Shown here piece after piece: positions 25,819 through 34,020 of a DNA stretch of 64,000 nt. A model generated the notes under the pieces. It worked only from the letters and a program-made list of their open reading frames with translations, was not told the origin of the DNA and did no database searches. This stretch comes from Stackebrandtia endophytica (GTDB lineage: Bacteria; Actinomycetota; Actinomycetes; Mycobacteriales; Micromonosporaceae): the NCBI RefSeq assembly GCF_006716355.1, contig NZ_VFOW01000001.1, positions 1,922,001 to 1,986,000 of the forward strand, in the 5' to 3' direction. The position numbers were made by a program, and so were the translations under genes. The stretch's first letter is position 1, and every line of letters starts with the position of its first letter.

Positions 25819-26739
25819 CTAGACCAGCACCCCGGCACGACCGAGATCGTGATCGAAGTAGGCGGCCAGGACCGCGCGAGTCGTGTACTTGATGGAGTTC
25901 TCCACGGCGATCGGGTCGACCACCAGATAGCGACCGGACGCCGCGTCGTAACCGGCGACGGTCAGGAAATGGGGCACTCCGTTGGGGTTGGCGACGTTGA
26001 CCGGCCAGGTCAGGTCGATGGTGTTTCCGGCCAGGACGACCGGTCGACCGCCACGCACATGCGCGAGGATCGCATCGAGGTTCCAACTGGTGTAGGTGTT
26101 CAGGCCGTACGTCGCGAACGCGCGATTGACCTGGTCCTCGTTGGTTCCGCCGGTGGGGACGTTACGGGCCAGGCCCATGTCCTCTCGCGCACGGTGAATC
26201 GACTCGACCGGATAACCGGCGTTCCAGCCGTGCGGCGTGATGCCGACGGCCAGCAGTGCGGTGACCACACTGGTCGGTCCACAGTCCTCCCACTGCGTCG
26301 TCTGTCCCTGGTTCTGTTGCAGCGGTGTGATGTTCCCCGTCGGCGGCGGCTGATCACCGCATTCGGGGATGCCGGGAATCCGGCCGTCGTGGCCGGTGGC
26401 CATGTAGGCGTCGGCGACGTAACCGCCCAGGGCGGTGGAGTAGTCCCAGATGTTGGAGGTGAATCCGTACGTGTTGGTGACGGACTCCCCGAACGCCTGA
26501 CAGTGGATCGATACGTGGTCGCCGGTCTGGACCGCGCCGACGATGGTGCTGGAGGTGTTGGGGCCCTGACGGACGTTGAGACCGTCGCCGTCGGTGTTGC
26601 CGACGGTGGCAGGCGCGTCCGCCTGAGCGGGGGAGGCGGTGATCAGGACCCCGGCGAGAATCGCAACGACGAGCACCGGGATGGTCGTCAGTCGCCGAAG
26701 CAGTGATCGCGGTGATGGATTGGTTGTTGTCTCGGGCAT
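25819..26739 (-). CDS. Secreted C39-type cysteine peptidase with N-terminal SH3-like domain
   Basis: 306 aa from the ATG at 26739, with GGAGA upstream. The signal peptide is cut after about residue 40 (SPAQA|DAPA). An SH3-like module follows ('DGLNVRQGPNTSSTIVGAV', 'VSIHCQAFGESV', 'YGFTSNIWDY'). The catalytic domain has C153 in 'EDCGPTSV', H257 in 'VPHFLTVAGYD' and D275 in 'YLVVDP', the Cys-His-Asp set of papain-like Peptidase_C39_2 enzymes. It is expected to act outside the cell, with the SH3 part binding cell wall. A -10-like TATATT flanked by a long dyad lies upstream, and the MarR gene behind it may control it. Confidence 0.87.
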   Translation of the reverse strand: MPETTTNPSPRSLLRRLTTIPVLVVAILAGVLITASPAQADAPATVGNTDGDGLNVRQGPNTSSTIVGAVQTGDHVSIHCQAFGESVTNTYGFTSNIWDYSTALGGYVADAYMATGHDGRIPGIPECGDQPPPTGNITPLQQNQGQTTQWEDCGPTSVVTALLAVGITPHGWNAGYPVESIHRAREDMGLARNVPTGGTNEDQVNRAFATYGLNTYTSWNLDAILAHVRGGRPVVLAGNTIDLTWPVNVANPNGVPHFLTVAGYDAASGRYLVVDPIAVENSIKYTTRAVLAAYFDHDLGRAGVLV

Positions 26740-26786
26740 GTTGGTGTCTCCAATCAAGACACACGGGCATTGAGGTACGTCAATCA

Positions 26787-26825
26787 AGTTACCACGATCT
26801 CGCAATATACGATTTCGTAGTAACT
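26787..26825. promoter_or_regulatory. Dyad around the -10 of the C39 peptidase gene (candidate MarR site)
   Basis: AGTTACCACGA (26787-26797) and TCGTAGTAACT (26815-26825) are inverted copies matching at 10 of 11 positions, 17 nt apart. The minus-strand hexamer TATATT (26809-26804) lies between the arms, so binding would cover a promoter of the secreted peptidase gene. The site is between the peptidase start and the end of the MarR gene. Confidence 0.5.
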
Positions 26826-26866
26826 TCCGAGATGACTTGCCGCGCAAGGTGTCTCGTGATGGCATG

Positions 26867-27415
26867 TCAGTCCTGCGACAGCGCCAGACGCACCCGGCGC
26901 GGCGGCGGCCCCAACCGGCCCTCGAAGGTGACCAGCGTGTCACTCAGCAGTTCGGCCAGTGCCGCCAGCTTCTCCGGCGGCAGGTCGGCGAACAGCTCCC
27001 GCTCGGCGGCGGCCTGGCGCTTCACAATGCTCACGAATAGTTCCCGCCCGTCGTCGGTCAGCTCGGCGGCCAACGCGCGACGGTCGCCGGGCTCGGCCAC
27101 CCGACGGATCAATCCGCGCTTCTCCAGACGAACGAGTCGACTGGTCACCGTGGTCGCCGCGCTCATCGTTCCGGCCGCCAACTGGCTGGGCCGCAACCGG
27201 TGGGGTGGACCGGTCCAGAACAACCGGGCCAGGATCTCGTAGTCCGGCAGTTGGACGCCACGCTCCCCCGCCAGTTTCTGCGCCAACCGCTCCAGATAAC
27301 GCGCGCAGATCAGAATCCGGTCAACGGCCCCCTCGACCCGAGGATCGATGTCGGGCACCGCGTTGACCCACTGCTCGATCAGGTCGTCGGTATCGTCGCT
27401 GTCCCGGCGCGTCAT
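26867..27415 (-). CDS. MarR family transcriptional regulator
   Basis: 182 aa from the ATG at 27415 (MTRRDSDDTDDLIEQWVNAV) with AAGGGA upstream. It is a winged-helix MarR fold: 'QLPDYEILARLFWTGPPHRLRPSQLAAGTMSAATTVTSRLVRLEKRGLIRR' is helix 2 to the recognition helix, and 'PGDRRALAAELTDDGRELF' is the wing. Residues 1-20 form an extra acidic tail. It is followed on the same strand by the secreted C39-type peptidase gene, whose promoter carries a dyad of the expected size, so it may repress that gene or itself. Confidence 0.9.
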   Translation of the reverse strand: MTRRDSDDTDDLIEQWVNAVPDIDPRVEGAVDRILICARYLERLAQKLAGERGVQLPDYEILARLFWTGPPHRLRPSQLAAGTMSAATTVTSRLVRLEKRGLIRRVAEPGDRRALAAELTDDGRELFVSIVKRQAAAERELFADLPPEKLAALAELLSDTLVTFEGRLGPPPRRVRLALSQD

Positions 27416-27584
27416 CGTCAGTCCCTTCCCAGGCTGCCGCCACCCTATCGCCGAGGCGACGACACACCGATCGGCCGTGGCCAACGGTTTCCAGAGGTTT
27501 GGTCCGGTCGCCGCGGGCGACATGCCTCCCGCGACTTCCGAACCCCTCACCGCGCCAACAAATCAACGGTGGCCGGCAGCCCGG

Positions 27585-27609
27585 TCAGACCACCCGCGGC
27601 GTGGTCTGA
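27585..27609 (-). terminator. Hairpin straddling the stop codon of the SgcJ-like gene
   Basis: TCAGACCAC (27585-27593) and GTGGTCTGA (27601-27609) form a perfect 9-bp stem with a 7-nt loop that includes the stop codon and the last sense codons. It could work as a terminator or as a 3'-end stabiliser. Confidence 0.4.
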
Positions 27610-27971
27610 GCCACGGCGACCTTCCACTGTCCATCCTCTTGGGACAGGACCAGCGTCATCGAGCCGACACTGGGAAGATCACCGTCGGAGTTCTCGCGCC
27701 CGTGCACGTGTTTGGTCGCGGCGACGATGGCGATGTCCGGGCGCAGGAACCGGATGTCCTCGATGTCCAGGCTGGTGCGGATATGAGCTATCGGACCGAC
27801 CATGGCCGCCATCATGGCCTCGGAGAACGCCGGCTTTCCCAACACCCGGCGGCCCATGATGTTCACGATGCTGGTCTCGTCGGTGTGCATCGCCAGGAAC
27901 TCCTTCGGATCGTTCTGGTGCTTCACGTACTCGGCGAGAGTGTTCTCAATGGTCTCGATCGCGCTGTTCAT
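27585..27971 (-). CDS. SgcJ/NTF2-like fold protein
   Basis: 128 aa from the ATG at 27971 (MNSAIETIENTLAEYVKHQN). The helical N-terminus, 'FLAMHTDETSIVNIMGRRVLGKPAFSEAM' and the strands 'RTSLDIEDIRFLRPDIAIVAATKH', 'GSMTLVLSQEDGQWKVAVAQTTP' are the SgcJ/SnoaL-like NTF2 fold. Members range from steroid isomerase-like enzymes to ligand-binding proteins, so no reaction can be assigned. It is divergent from a TetR gene with two operator-like palindromes in between, so it is a probable target. Confidence 0.82.
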   Translation of the reverse strand: MNSAIETIENTLAEYVKHQNDPKEFLAMHTDETSIVNIMGRRVLGKPAFSEAMMAAMVGPIAHIRTSLDIEDIRFLRPDIAIVAATKHVHGRENSDGDLPSVGSMTLVLSQEDGQWKVAVAQTTPRVV

Positions 27972-27987
27972 GTTGCAACCCTTCAAT

Positions 27988-28035
27988 CGGAGTGTTTCGC
28001 TTCGTTTGAAGACTAGACCGGAGCGTTTCGCTCCG
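27988..28035. promoter_or_regulatory. Twin operator for the divergent TetR/SgcJ-like pair
   Basis: CGGAGCGTTTCGCTCCG (28019-28035) is a perfect palindrome with 7-bp arms. A second copy with changed bases, CGGAGTGTTTCGCTTCG, lies at 27988-28004. Their centres are 31 bp apart, about three helical turns, so two dimers would bind the same face. The sites lie between the starts at 27971 and 28050. Confidence 0.7.
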
Positions 28036-28049
28036 CAAGTTCGGTTACC

Positions 28050-28745
28050 ATGACGTACGTGACACCTGGACGTCCCAAATCTCCGCGCCAAGCCGAGGCC
28101 GAACGCAACGACCGGGCACTGCTCGACGCCGCCCGAGCCGTCCTCGCCACCGACGGCGCCCACGCCTCGGTCGCGGCCATCGCCAAGCGCGCCGGTGTCG
28201 GGATCGGCAGCCTCTACCGTCGCTACCCGACCAAACAGGCCCTGTTCCTGCACCTGCTCGACCTCACCCTGGACGAGTACCTGACCGCCGCCGAGACCGC
28301 ACTCGCCGACCCGGACCCCTGGAGCGGATTGACCGGTTATATCCACACGGTGCTCAACTTCTCCGGAACGCTGGCACCGATCGCCGGCACCCTCACACTG
28401 TCCGACGCCATCAACGAGAAGAGCCGTCGCAGTGACGAAGCCGTGGCCGCGGTCGTCGCCCGCGCCCACGAGGCGGGGGTGCTCCGTCCAGATGCCACCG
28501 ACATCGATATCGACCTGCTCATCGAACAACTCGGCAAGTCCCCGCTCATCGAACAACTCGCCGCCCAGGGCCGCACCGATCTCGCCGCAGCGGCCCGATC
28601 CGCCCGCACCCGCGTGACCACCATCGCGCTCGATGGGCTGCGCGCCAATGGACACCCGACTCTGCCCGGCGACCCGCCCAGCCTTGCCCTGTTCACCGAG
28701 CGCTGGCGCCACCCCGACGACGATTCCGGACCGCAACGCGACTGA
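28050..28745 (+). CDS. TetR family transcriptional regulator
   Basis: 231 aa from the ATG at 28050 (a GTG at 28062 is also possible). The HTH 'ASVAAIAKRAGVGIGSLYRRYPTKQALFLHLLDLTLDEY' is typical, followed by a helical ligand domain. It is divergent from the SgcJ-like gene with two palindromic copies between them. The TetR probably represses both genes, and its ligand might be the substrate of the SgcJ-like protein. Confidence 0.92.
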   Translation: MTYVTPGRPKSPRQAEAERNDRALLDAARAVLATDGAHASVAAIAKRAGVGIGSLYRRYPTKQALFLHLLDLTLDEYLTAAETALADPDPWSGLTGYIHTVLNFSGTLAPIAGTLTLSDAINEKSRRSDEAVAAVVARAHEAGVLRPDATDIDIDLLIEQLGKSPLIEQLAAQGRTDLAAAARSARTRVTTIALDGLRANGHPTLPGDPPSLALFTERWRHPDDDSGPQRD

Positions 28746-28959
28746 TCACGGCGGGGCGCCGCAACACCTCCCGCCGGACCACAATCGCGTGGGCACCCCG
28801 ATCGCGATCCACCCGGCGACACGATGCGCCGATGACCAAGGCCGCCGAACCCAGGCTGGCCAAACGGGGCCGGCGGTGGCTAACATTCGCTTGCGCATCA
28901 CTACATGTCGATACGTGGATCATCCGGCACGCCCGGCCGGAATCCGACTTGGAGGACAC

Positions 28960-30138
28960 ATGCCCCAACTGTTCACTCGATTCGCCGCCACCATGGCGGC
29001 GGCCGCGTTGGTGGTCACCGGTCTCGCCGGTACCGCCTACGCCAACCCCACCGCCGATGCCGCCGACCACCTGACGTCGACGGTGACCAAGGAACTGTTG
29101 GCGGTCAGCGCCACGGTTCGACCCGACCTGGCGAAGACCGCCGACGAAGACCGCACCCGCATCACCGTCACCAAGGAAGCCGACAACTGGGCCTTCGGGA
29201 CCGCTGTCATCACGACACCGCAAGGCGGCGACGCCAACCCCGAGGGTCGACTGTTCCTGGCCGAGTATGACGCTGGAGAATGGAACGTCACCTTCGACGG
29301 CACCGCCGACTTCATCTCCCAGTCCCGGGACGCGACGGTGTTGACCGACGCCGAACGATCCGCCTTCGGCCCCACCGAAGTCACCGTCAACGCCGACTTC
29401 CGCACCCAGATGCAACTGCCGTGGGCGGTCGGCCAGACCTGGCGGATGACCGGCGGTCTCCACGGTTGGAGCGGCGCCGCCCACCCGTGGGCGTCTCTCG
29501 ACTTCGCCGGTGGCGACGAACGTGTGCGCGCCATGCGTTCGGGCACCGCCTACACGATGTGCAAGGGCTGGGTCCGGGTCATCCACAGTGGCGGCTTCGC
29601 CACCGACTACTACCACCTGTGGAACAACATCAACGTCAACGGCGCCGCGGTCGCGGCGGGCGCCTACCTGGGTGACACCGGAACCGACGTCACCTGTGGT
29701 GGCGCCGCCAATGGTCGCCACGTCCACATAGGTTTGCGCCACAACAACGCCTACACCGCGTTGAACGGCTCCAACATCGGCAAATGGGTGATCGAGAGCG
29801 GCGGGGCCGCCTACCAGGGCAGCGCCCTGCACGGCTCGAAGCGCGTATACGTCGGCGGCAGCCTGTACAACTACGGCTCCTTGGGCCTGACTCAGGGAAT
29901 CGTCGACGCCAACGGTTACGGCAGCGTCAACAAACGCACCGGACCCGGCACCGGATACGGTGTCGCCGGCAGCGTATCCGACGGCGCCACCGTGTCGATC
30001 TCCTGTTCAAAGAACGGCACCAGCCACACCGGACGGTGGGGCACCACGAGCATGTGGAACCGACTCACCGACGGAACCTGGGTCAGCGACGCCTACCTCT
30101 GGACGGGTTCCAACGGCCCGGTCAACGGTTGGTGTTAG
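28960..30138 (+). CDS. Secreted M23/LasA-type metallopeptidase with C-terminal SH3 domain
   Basis: 392 aa from the ATG at 28960 with GGAGGA just upstream. The signal peptide is cut near residue 28 (TAYA|NPT). The peptidase part has H168 and D181 spaced 13 apart ('GLHGWSGAAHPWASLDFAGG'), the LasA-type spacing, a catalytic H219 ('DYYHLWN') and the H254-x-H256 pair in 'GRHVHIGL'. These are the zinc and catalytic residues of M23 endopeptidases, which cut glycine-containing cell-wall bridges. The C-terminal about 80 residues form an SH3-like module ('NKRTGPGTGYGVAGSVSDGA', 'MWNRLTDGTWVSDAYLWTG'). A strong terminator follows. Confidence 0.92.
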   Translation: MPQLFTRFAATMAAAALVVTGLAGTAYANPTADAADHLTSTVTKELLAVSATVRPDLAKTADEDRTRITVTKEADNWAFGTAVITTPQGGDANPEGRLFLAEYDAGEWNVTFDGTADFISQSRDATVLTDAERSAFGPTEVTVNADFRTQMQLPWAVGQTWRMTGGLHGWSGAAHPWASLDFAGGDERVRAMRSGTAYTMCKGWVRVIHSGGFATDYYHLWNNINVNGAAVAAGAYLGDTGTDVTCGGAANGRHVHIGLRHNNAYTALNGSNIGKWVIESGGAAYQGSALHGSKRVYVGGSLYNYGSLGLTQGIVDANGYGSVNKRTGPGTGYGVAGSVSDGATVSISCSKNGTSHTGRWGTTSMWNRLTDGTWVSDAYLWTGSNGPVNGWC

Positions 30139-30177
30139 CACGCTTTCGGTTCACTAGACGTAAAACCGATGCTTCAT

Positions 30178-30209
30178 CCGGGGGCCCACCAGCTCAGGTG
30201 GGCCCCCGG
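30178..30209 (+). terminator. Strong terminator after the M23 peptidase gene
   Basis: CCGGGGGCCCACC (30178-30190) and GGTGGGCCCCCGG (30197-30209) form a perfect 13-bp stem with a 6-nt loop, 39 nt after the stop codon. Confidence 0.85.
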
Positions 30210-30335
30210 TCGTCGGTTGCCACCTGGACGATCACGCTCGGCACCGTGCACCAGCCCGGCTACACCGCCAAACTCGCGCAGGCCACCGGCGACATCACCA
30301 CGATGTTCCGCACCGCCCACCCCCGGCCGAGTTGA
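30210..30335 (+). pseudogene. Possible coding remnant (ATWTITLGTVHQPGY...) without a start
   Basis: An open stretch translates to a protein-like segment beginning ATWTITLGTVHQPGYTAKLA and ending at a TGA at 30333-30335. It has no good start codon or ribosome site and begins right at the terminator. It could be the 3' remnant of a lost gene or chance coding in GC-rich DNA; no family is recognised. Confidence 0.25.
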
Positions 30336-30397
30336 CACCTGACCATCATGGATGGAGCCAGACTGGCTCATCACCGCTCAACCCACAGGTGGTTCGC

Positions 30398-30808
30398 ATG
30401 TCGCCTGATTCACGGCCGCAGCGTCGGTTTTCGACGGTCCGGGCCACTGATGACGACTGCAGCGTGCGGTTGCTCCGCCGATCGCAACTCGAGCAACTTC
30501 AACACGAATCGAGGGATCACGGTCTCTCGGCACGCTGGAGTTCGATCGAGGCCCTGCGCGCGCAGGTCGACGAATCCTCGCCGGTCTTCGTGTGTCCGGT
30601 GTTTCGATTGGGCGGGCCCGTCGTTGAGCCACCGGCGTACCGCTGCCACATATGGTTTTTGTCAGCGGTCACCGGGCAGGGATCGGTATCGCTGTTCGAC
30701 ATCGGCGTCGATACGTTCACTCGGCTGCGTCGACTTGAGGGCGACGATATGTTTCAAGCGCTGACCCGACTGCTGCTCGACAGTCACGGGATGACACGGA
30801 TCGATTGA
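30398..30808 (+). CDS. Hypothetical protein upstream of SCO4402-family gene
   Basis: 136 aa from the ATG at 30398 with AGGTGG 8 nt before it. The product reads 'MSPDSRPQRRFSTVRATDDDCSV' and continues with 'LRRSQLEQLQHESRDHGLSARW', 'VFVCPVFRLGGPVVEPPAYRCHIWFLSAV' and 'LFDIGVDTFTRLRRLEGDDMFQALTRLLLDS'. No family is recognised, but the composition and the well-formed core make it likely to be real. It lies 24 nt before the SCO4402-family gene on the same strand and may form an operon with it. Confidence 0.6.
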   Translation: MSPDSRPQRRFSTVRATDDDCSVRLLRRSQLEQLQHESRDHGLSARWSSIEALRAQVDESSPVFVCPVFRLGGPVVEPPAYRCHIWFLSAVTGQGSVSLFDIGVDTFTRLRRLEGDDMFQALTRLLLDSHGMTRID

Positions 30809-30832
30809 GGTCCTCGGCTGATTGGTTCGACG

Positions 30833-31219
30833 ATGGAGCTTGAGTTTCCCGACATGCGCGCCGAAGTCGTCGAGTTGTTGCGTTCGCTCGCGGATCGGGA
30901 GTATCAACGGCGGGTCTGGGTGGACAAGGTCTATCCGCACGACAACTTCTACGACGACTTCACGATGACCGTGAACATTCTGGACGACATTCGGGTGTTG
31001 GACGAGCCGGAGGTCCAGATCGGTGGGGTGTTGGCCTCCGAGGACGAGGCGCAGCTCATGCGGGCCGTCTCCGCGTCGTTGAACCGGTTGTTCAACGAGT
31101 ACGGCACCGACCGGACCGACCAGTTCTATATTCACGTCCCCGAATGGCGTGTTGTCGTCGACAGTGCCGGGGCGGCGCTGGCGGAACTGTTGAAGAACGA
31201 TGCCACCGGGAAACGGTGA
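30833..31219 (+). CDS. SCO4402 family protein
   Basis: 128 aa. 'FPDMRAEVVELLRSLADREYQRRVWVDKVYPHDNFYDDFTMTVNILDD' is the hallmark of the SCO4402 family found in Streptomyces and other actinobacteria, with the C-terminal 'DQFYIHVPEWRVVVDSAGAALAELL'. The function is not known. It is probably transcribed with the 136-aa gene before it. No membrane helices or signal peptide are visible, so a cytoplasmic protein is expected. Confidence 0.85.
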   Translation: MELEFPDMRAEVVELLRSLADREYQRRVWVDKVYPHDNFYDDFTMTVNILDDIRVLDEPEVQIGGVLASEDEAQLMRAVSASLNRLFNEYGTDRTDQFYIHVPEWRVVVDSAGAALAELLKNDATGKR

Positions 31220-31252
31220 AACGAATCCGCCACCACGGGGCCGTTCTTAACT

Positions 31253-31267
31253 ACTGTTCAGTACAGT
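31253..31267. promoter_or_regulatory. Palindrome just upstream of the thiolase gene
   Basis: ACTGT-TCAGT-ACAGT is a 15-bp dyad that ends 7 nt before the thiolase ATG (31275). It resembles the short palindromes bound by TetR-type repressors of lipid metabolism genes and could also cover a -10 region. No adjacent regulator gene is present, so a distant one would have to bind. Confidence 0.45.
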
Positions 31268-31274
31268 CGACGGC

Positions 31275-32519
31275 ATGACTGAAGCCGTGATCGTCGCAAC
31301 CGCCCGGACCCCGATCGGCCGAGCCGGAAAAGGCTCACTTCGCGAACTGCGCCCCGATGACCTCGCGGCGACCGCGATCCGCGCCGCGCTGGACAAGGTG
31401 CCCAACCTCGACCCGGGACTGATCGACGACCTCTATCTGGGTTGCGGCCTTCCCGGTGGCGAGTCCGGTTTCAACATGGCTCGCGTCGTGGCGGTCATGC
31501 TCGGCTACGACCAGCTGCCCGCCGCGACGCTGACCCGGTACTGCGCGTCCTCGCTGCAGACGACCCGGATGGCGCTGCACGCCATCAAGGCCGGCGAGGG
31601 TGACGTCTTCATCTCCGCCGGTGTCGAGACGGTGTCCCGATTCTTCCGGGGCAGCTCCGACGGCTTGCCCTCCGAGGCGCAGGAACTGGTCGGTGGCGGT
31701 TGGCAGAACCCCAAGTTCGACCAGGCCCGGGAACGCACCGCCGGCCAGGCGGCCCAGGGCGCCACGTCCTGGCAGGACCCGCGCGAATCGGGGCAGTTGC
31801 CCGACATCTACCTGGCGATGGGACAGACCGCCGAGAACCTGGCCCGGCAGCGCGGCATCACCCGTGAAGAGATGGACGAGTTCGGCGTTCGGTCGCAGAA
31901 CCTGGCGGAGCAGGCCATCGCCGACGGGTTCTGGGCCGAGGAGATCACTCCGGTGACGCTGCCCGACGGCACGGTCGTGTCGGCCGATGACGGCCCACGG
32001 GCCGGGGTCACCATGGAGGGTGTCGCCGGCCTCAAACCGGTGTTCCGGGAGAACGGCCTGGTCACGGCGGGCAACTGCTGTCCGTTGAACGACGGCGCGG
32101 CGGCCGTGGTCATCATGAGCGACACCCGGGCGAACGAACTGGGTATCACTCCCCTGGCGCGCATCGTGTCGACCGGGGTCACCGCGATGTCCCCGGAGAT
32201 CATGGGCATCGGTCCGGTGGAGGCGTCTCGTCAGGCGCTGGCGCGGGCGAAACTCTCGATTCAGGACATGGACCTTGTCGAGATCAACGAGGCCTTCGCG
32301 GCTCAGGTGATCCCGTCGTACCGGGACCTCGGTGTGCCGCTGGAGAAACTCAACGTCCATGGTGGATCGATCGCGGTGGGGCACCCGTTCGGCATGACCG
32401 GTGCCCGCATCACGGGAACCCTCCTGCATGGACTGCAACGGACCGGTGGCCGCTACGGCCTGGAAACCATGTGCGTCGGCGGTGGACAGGGTATGGCCAT
32501 GGTGATCGAACGCCTTTAA
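31275..32519 (+). CDS. Acetyl-CoA acyltransferase/thiolase
   Basis: 414 aa. It has all thiolase landmarks: nucleophile C90 in 'TRYCASSLQTT', 'EINEAFAAQVIP', the histidine of 'VGHPFGMTGAR' and the second cysteine in 'TMCVGGGQGMA'. Such enzymes cleave 3-ketoacyl-CoA with CoA or condense acetyl-CoA. The central insertion ('FFRGSSDGLPSEAQELVGG') is typical of actinobacterial FadA-like proteins. It is a single gene, preceded by a short palindrome and followed by a strong terminator. Confidence 0.95.
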   Translation: MTEAVIVATARTPIGRAGKGSLRELRPDDLAATAIRAALDKVPNLDPGLIDDLYLGCGLPGGESGFNMARVVAVMLGYDQLPAATLTRYCASSLQTTRMALHAIKAGEGDVFISAGVETVSRFFRGSSDGLPSEAQELVGGGWQNPKFDQARERTAGQAAQGATSWQDPRESGQLPDIYLAMGQTAENLARQRGITREEMDEFGVRSQNLAEQAIADGFWAEEITPVTLPDGTVVSADDGPRAGVTMEGVAGLKPVFRENGLVTAGNCCPLNDGAAAVVIMSDTRANELGITPLARIVSTGVTAMSPEIMGIGPVEASRQALARAKLSIQDMDLVEINEAFAAQVIPSYRDLGVPLEKLNVHGGSIAVGHPFGMTGARITGTLLHGLQRTGGRYGLETMCVGGGQGMAMVIERL

Positions 32520-32529
32520 TCATCGGTTT

Positions 32530-32562
32530 CACGGGCGCGACCGGTTACCGGTCGCGCCCGTG
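32530..32562. terminator. Bidirectional terminator with perfect 15-bp stem
   Basis: CACGGGCGCGACCGG (32530-32544) and CCGGTCGCGCCCGTG (32548-32562) form a nearly continuous palindrome, with only TTA at the centre. It separates the convergent thiolase (stop 32519) and hydroxy-acid oxidase (stop 32568) genes. Confidence 0.88.
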
Positions 32563-32567
32563 TCTCG

Positions 32568-33869
32568 TCACCGGTCGACGGAGTCCGCCCGGCTCAAGGT
32601 CTCCGGCGAGATCTCGTCCAGAGTGGTGCATCCGGCCAGTCCCATCGTGAGGTCGAACTCGGCGAGTAGGTTCGTCATCACGGAAGCGACGCCCTCCGTT
32701 CCGGCCAGGGCCAGGCCGTACACCCACGGCCGTCCGACACCCACGGCGGTCGCACCCAAGGCGATGGCCTTGAAGGCGTCGGCACCGCCACGGATTCCAC
32801 TGTCGAACAGAACCGGTATCCGTCCGTCGACCACGGCCGCCACGGCCGGCAGCGCATCCAACGATCCGACTGCGCCGTCGATCTGCCGGCCGCCGTGGTT
32901 GGAGACCATCACGGCGTCGACCCCGTGATCCACCGCCAGGCGGGCGTCGTCGGGGTGCTGGATTCCCTTCAGGATGATCGGGAGTGTGGTGTGCTCCCGC
33001 AGGAACGACAGGTTCTGCCAGGTCAACGTTGACCGGGAGAAGACGTCGAGGAAGGTCTCGACCGCCGCGCGCGGCAACGGTGACCGCAGGTTGGACATGA
33101 ATCCGCCGGGGTATCCCCGGCTCATCGACGCCAGAGTCGCCACCGCGGCCGGGGTCGGGGCCGGTCGTTTCCCGGTCGGGCCTTGTTTGGCGCGCTGCTT
33201 CACCAACTCGGTGAACACCGGGTCGCTGGTGTACTGGGCGATTCCCTGACCTCGGGCGAACGGCAGGAACGCCTCGTCGAGATCCCTTGGCCGCCAACCC
33301 AACATGTGAGTGTCCAATGTGACGACGATGGCCTCGGCTCCGGCCTGCTCGGCGCGGGAGACCAGACTGGCGACCAGGTCGTCCTCGCTGCTCCAGTACA
33401 GCTGGAACCAATGCGGGGAGTCGCCGAGTTCGGCGGCGATCCGTTCCATCGGCACCGACGCCTGGTTCGAGATCATCATCGGGACGCCCAGCGATCGTGC
33501 CGCCCGCGCCACCGCGACATCGGCCGCCGGATGAACCATTTCGAGCACCCCGACCGGGCTCAACAGGAACGGCGATGCCAAGGTCCGACCGAGCAGTTCG
33601 GTCGTCAGGTCTCGGGTGCCGACATCATGCAGCATCCGGGGAACGATTCGCCACCGGTCGAACGCCAGCCGGTTGGCGCGCGCGGTCGACTCCATTCCTG
33701 CGGAACCGACCACGTAGGCGGCGGCGCGGCGTGACATCTTCTGGCGGGCCTTGGCCGCCAGTTTCGCCGGACTGACCGGCACCGCCGGCAACTGCCCCAG
33801 GGCACCGTTTCGATAAATACCCGACTGTGCCCGTCGGCCATAGCCTTCCGAGGGGACCTCCGCCATCAC
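32568..33869 (-). CDS. FMN-dependent alpha-hydroxy-acid oxidase (lactate 2-monooxygenase-like)
   Basis: 433 aa. The (S)-alpha-hydroxy-acid dehydrogenase signature 'VSNHGGRQIDGAVGSLDALP' carries the active-site histidine and arginine, and FMN-binding strands are visible ('LASPFLLSPVGVLEMVHP', 'IPVLFDSGIRGGADAFKAIALGATAVGVGRPW'). The length and the insertion around 'FTELVKQRAKQGPTGKRPAP' are like lactate 2-monooxygenase of actinobacteria rather than the shorter glycolate oxidase. The start may be either of two adjacent ATG codons (33869 or 33866). Cytoplasmic; the substrate is probably lactate or another 2-hydroxy acid. Confidence 0.9.
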   Translation of the reverse strand: MMAEVPSEGYGRRAQSGIYRNGALGQLPAVPVSPAKLAAKARQKMSRRAAAYVVGSAGMESTARANRLAFDRWRIVPRMLHDVGTRDLTTELLGRTLASPFLLSPVGVLEMVHPAADVAVARAARSLGVPMMISNQASVPMERIAAELGDSPHWFQLYWSSEDDLVASLVSRAEQAGAEAIVVTLDTHMLGWRPRDLDEAFLPFARGQGIAQYTSDPVFTELVKQRAKQGPTGKRPAPTPAAVATLASMSRGYPGGFMSNLRSPLPRAAVETFLDVFSRSTLTWQNLSFLREHTTLPIILKGIQHPDDARLAVDHGVDAVMVSNHGGRQIDGAVGSLDALPAVAAVVDGRIPVLFDSGIRGGADAFKAIALGATAVGVGRPWVYGLALAGTEGVASVMTNLLAEFDLTMGLAGCTTLDEISPETLSRADSVDR

Positions 33870-34020
33870 GCACCGCCTGCTCCTGAAGTAGTAGGCCCAT
33901 CATTGTGTCGGCCCACGGCCCGGCAGTCCAGGTTTCAGGGGGAGCCGGTAGGCCGTTGGGCGGTCACCGCGAGGAACTTTCTTGGAGTCACAGACACCGT
34001 CTGGCCGACATCACGGCGGT

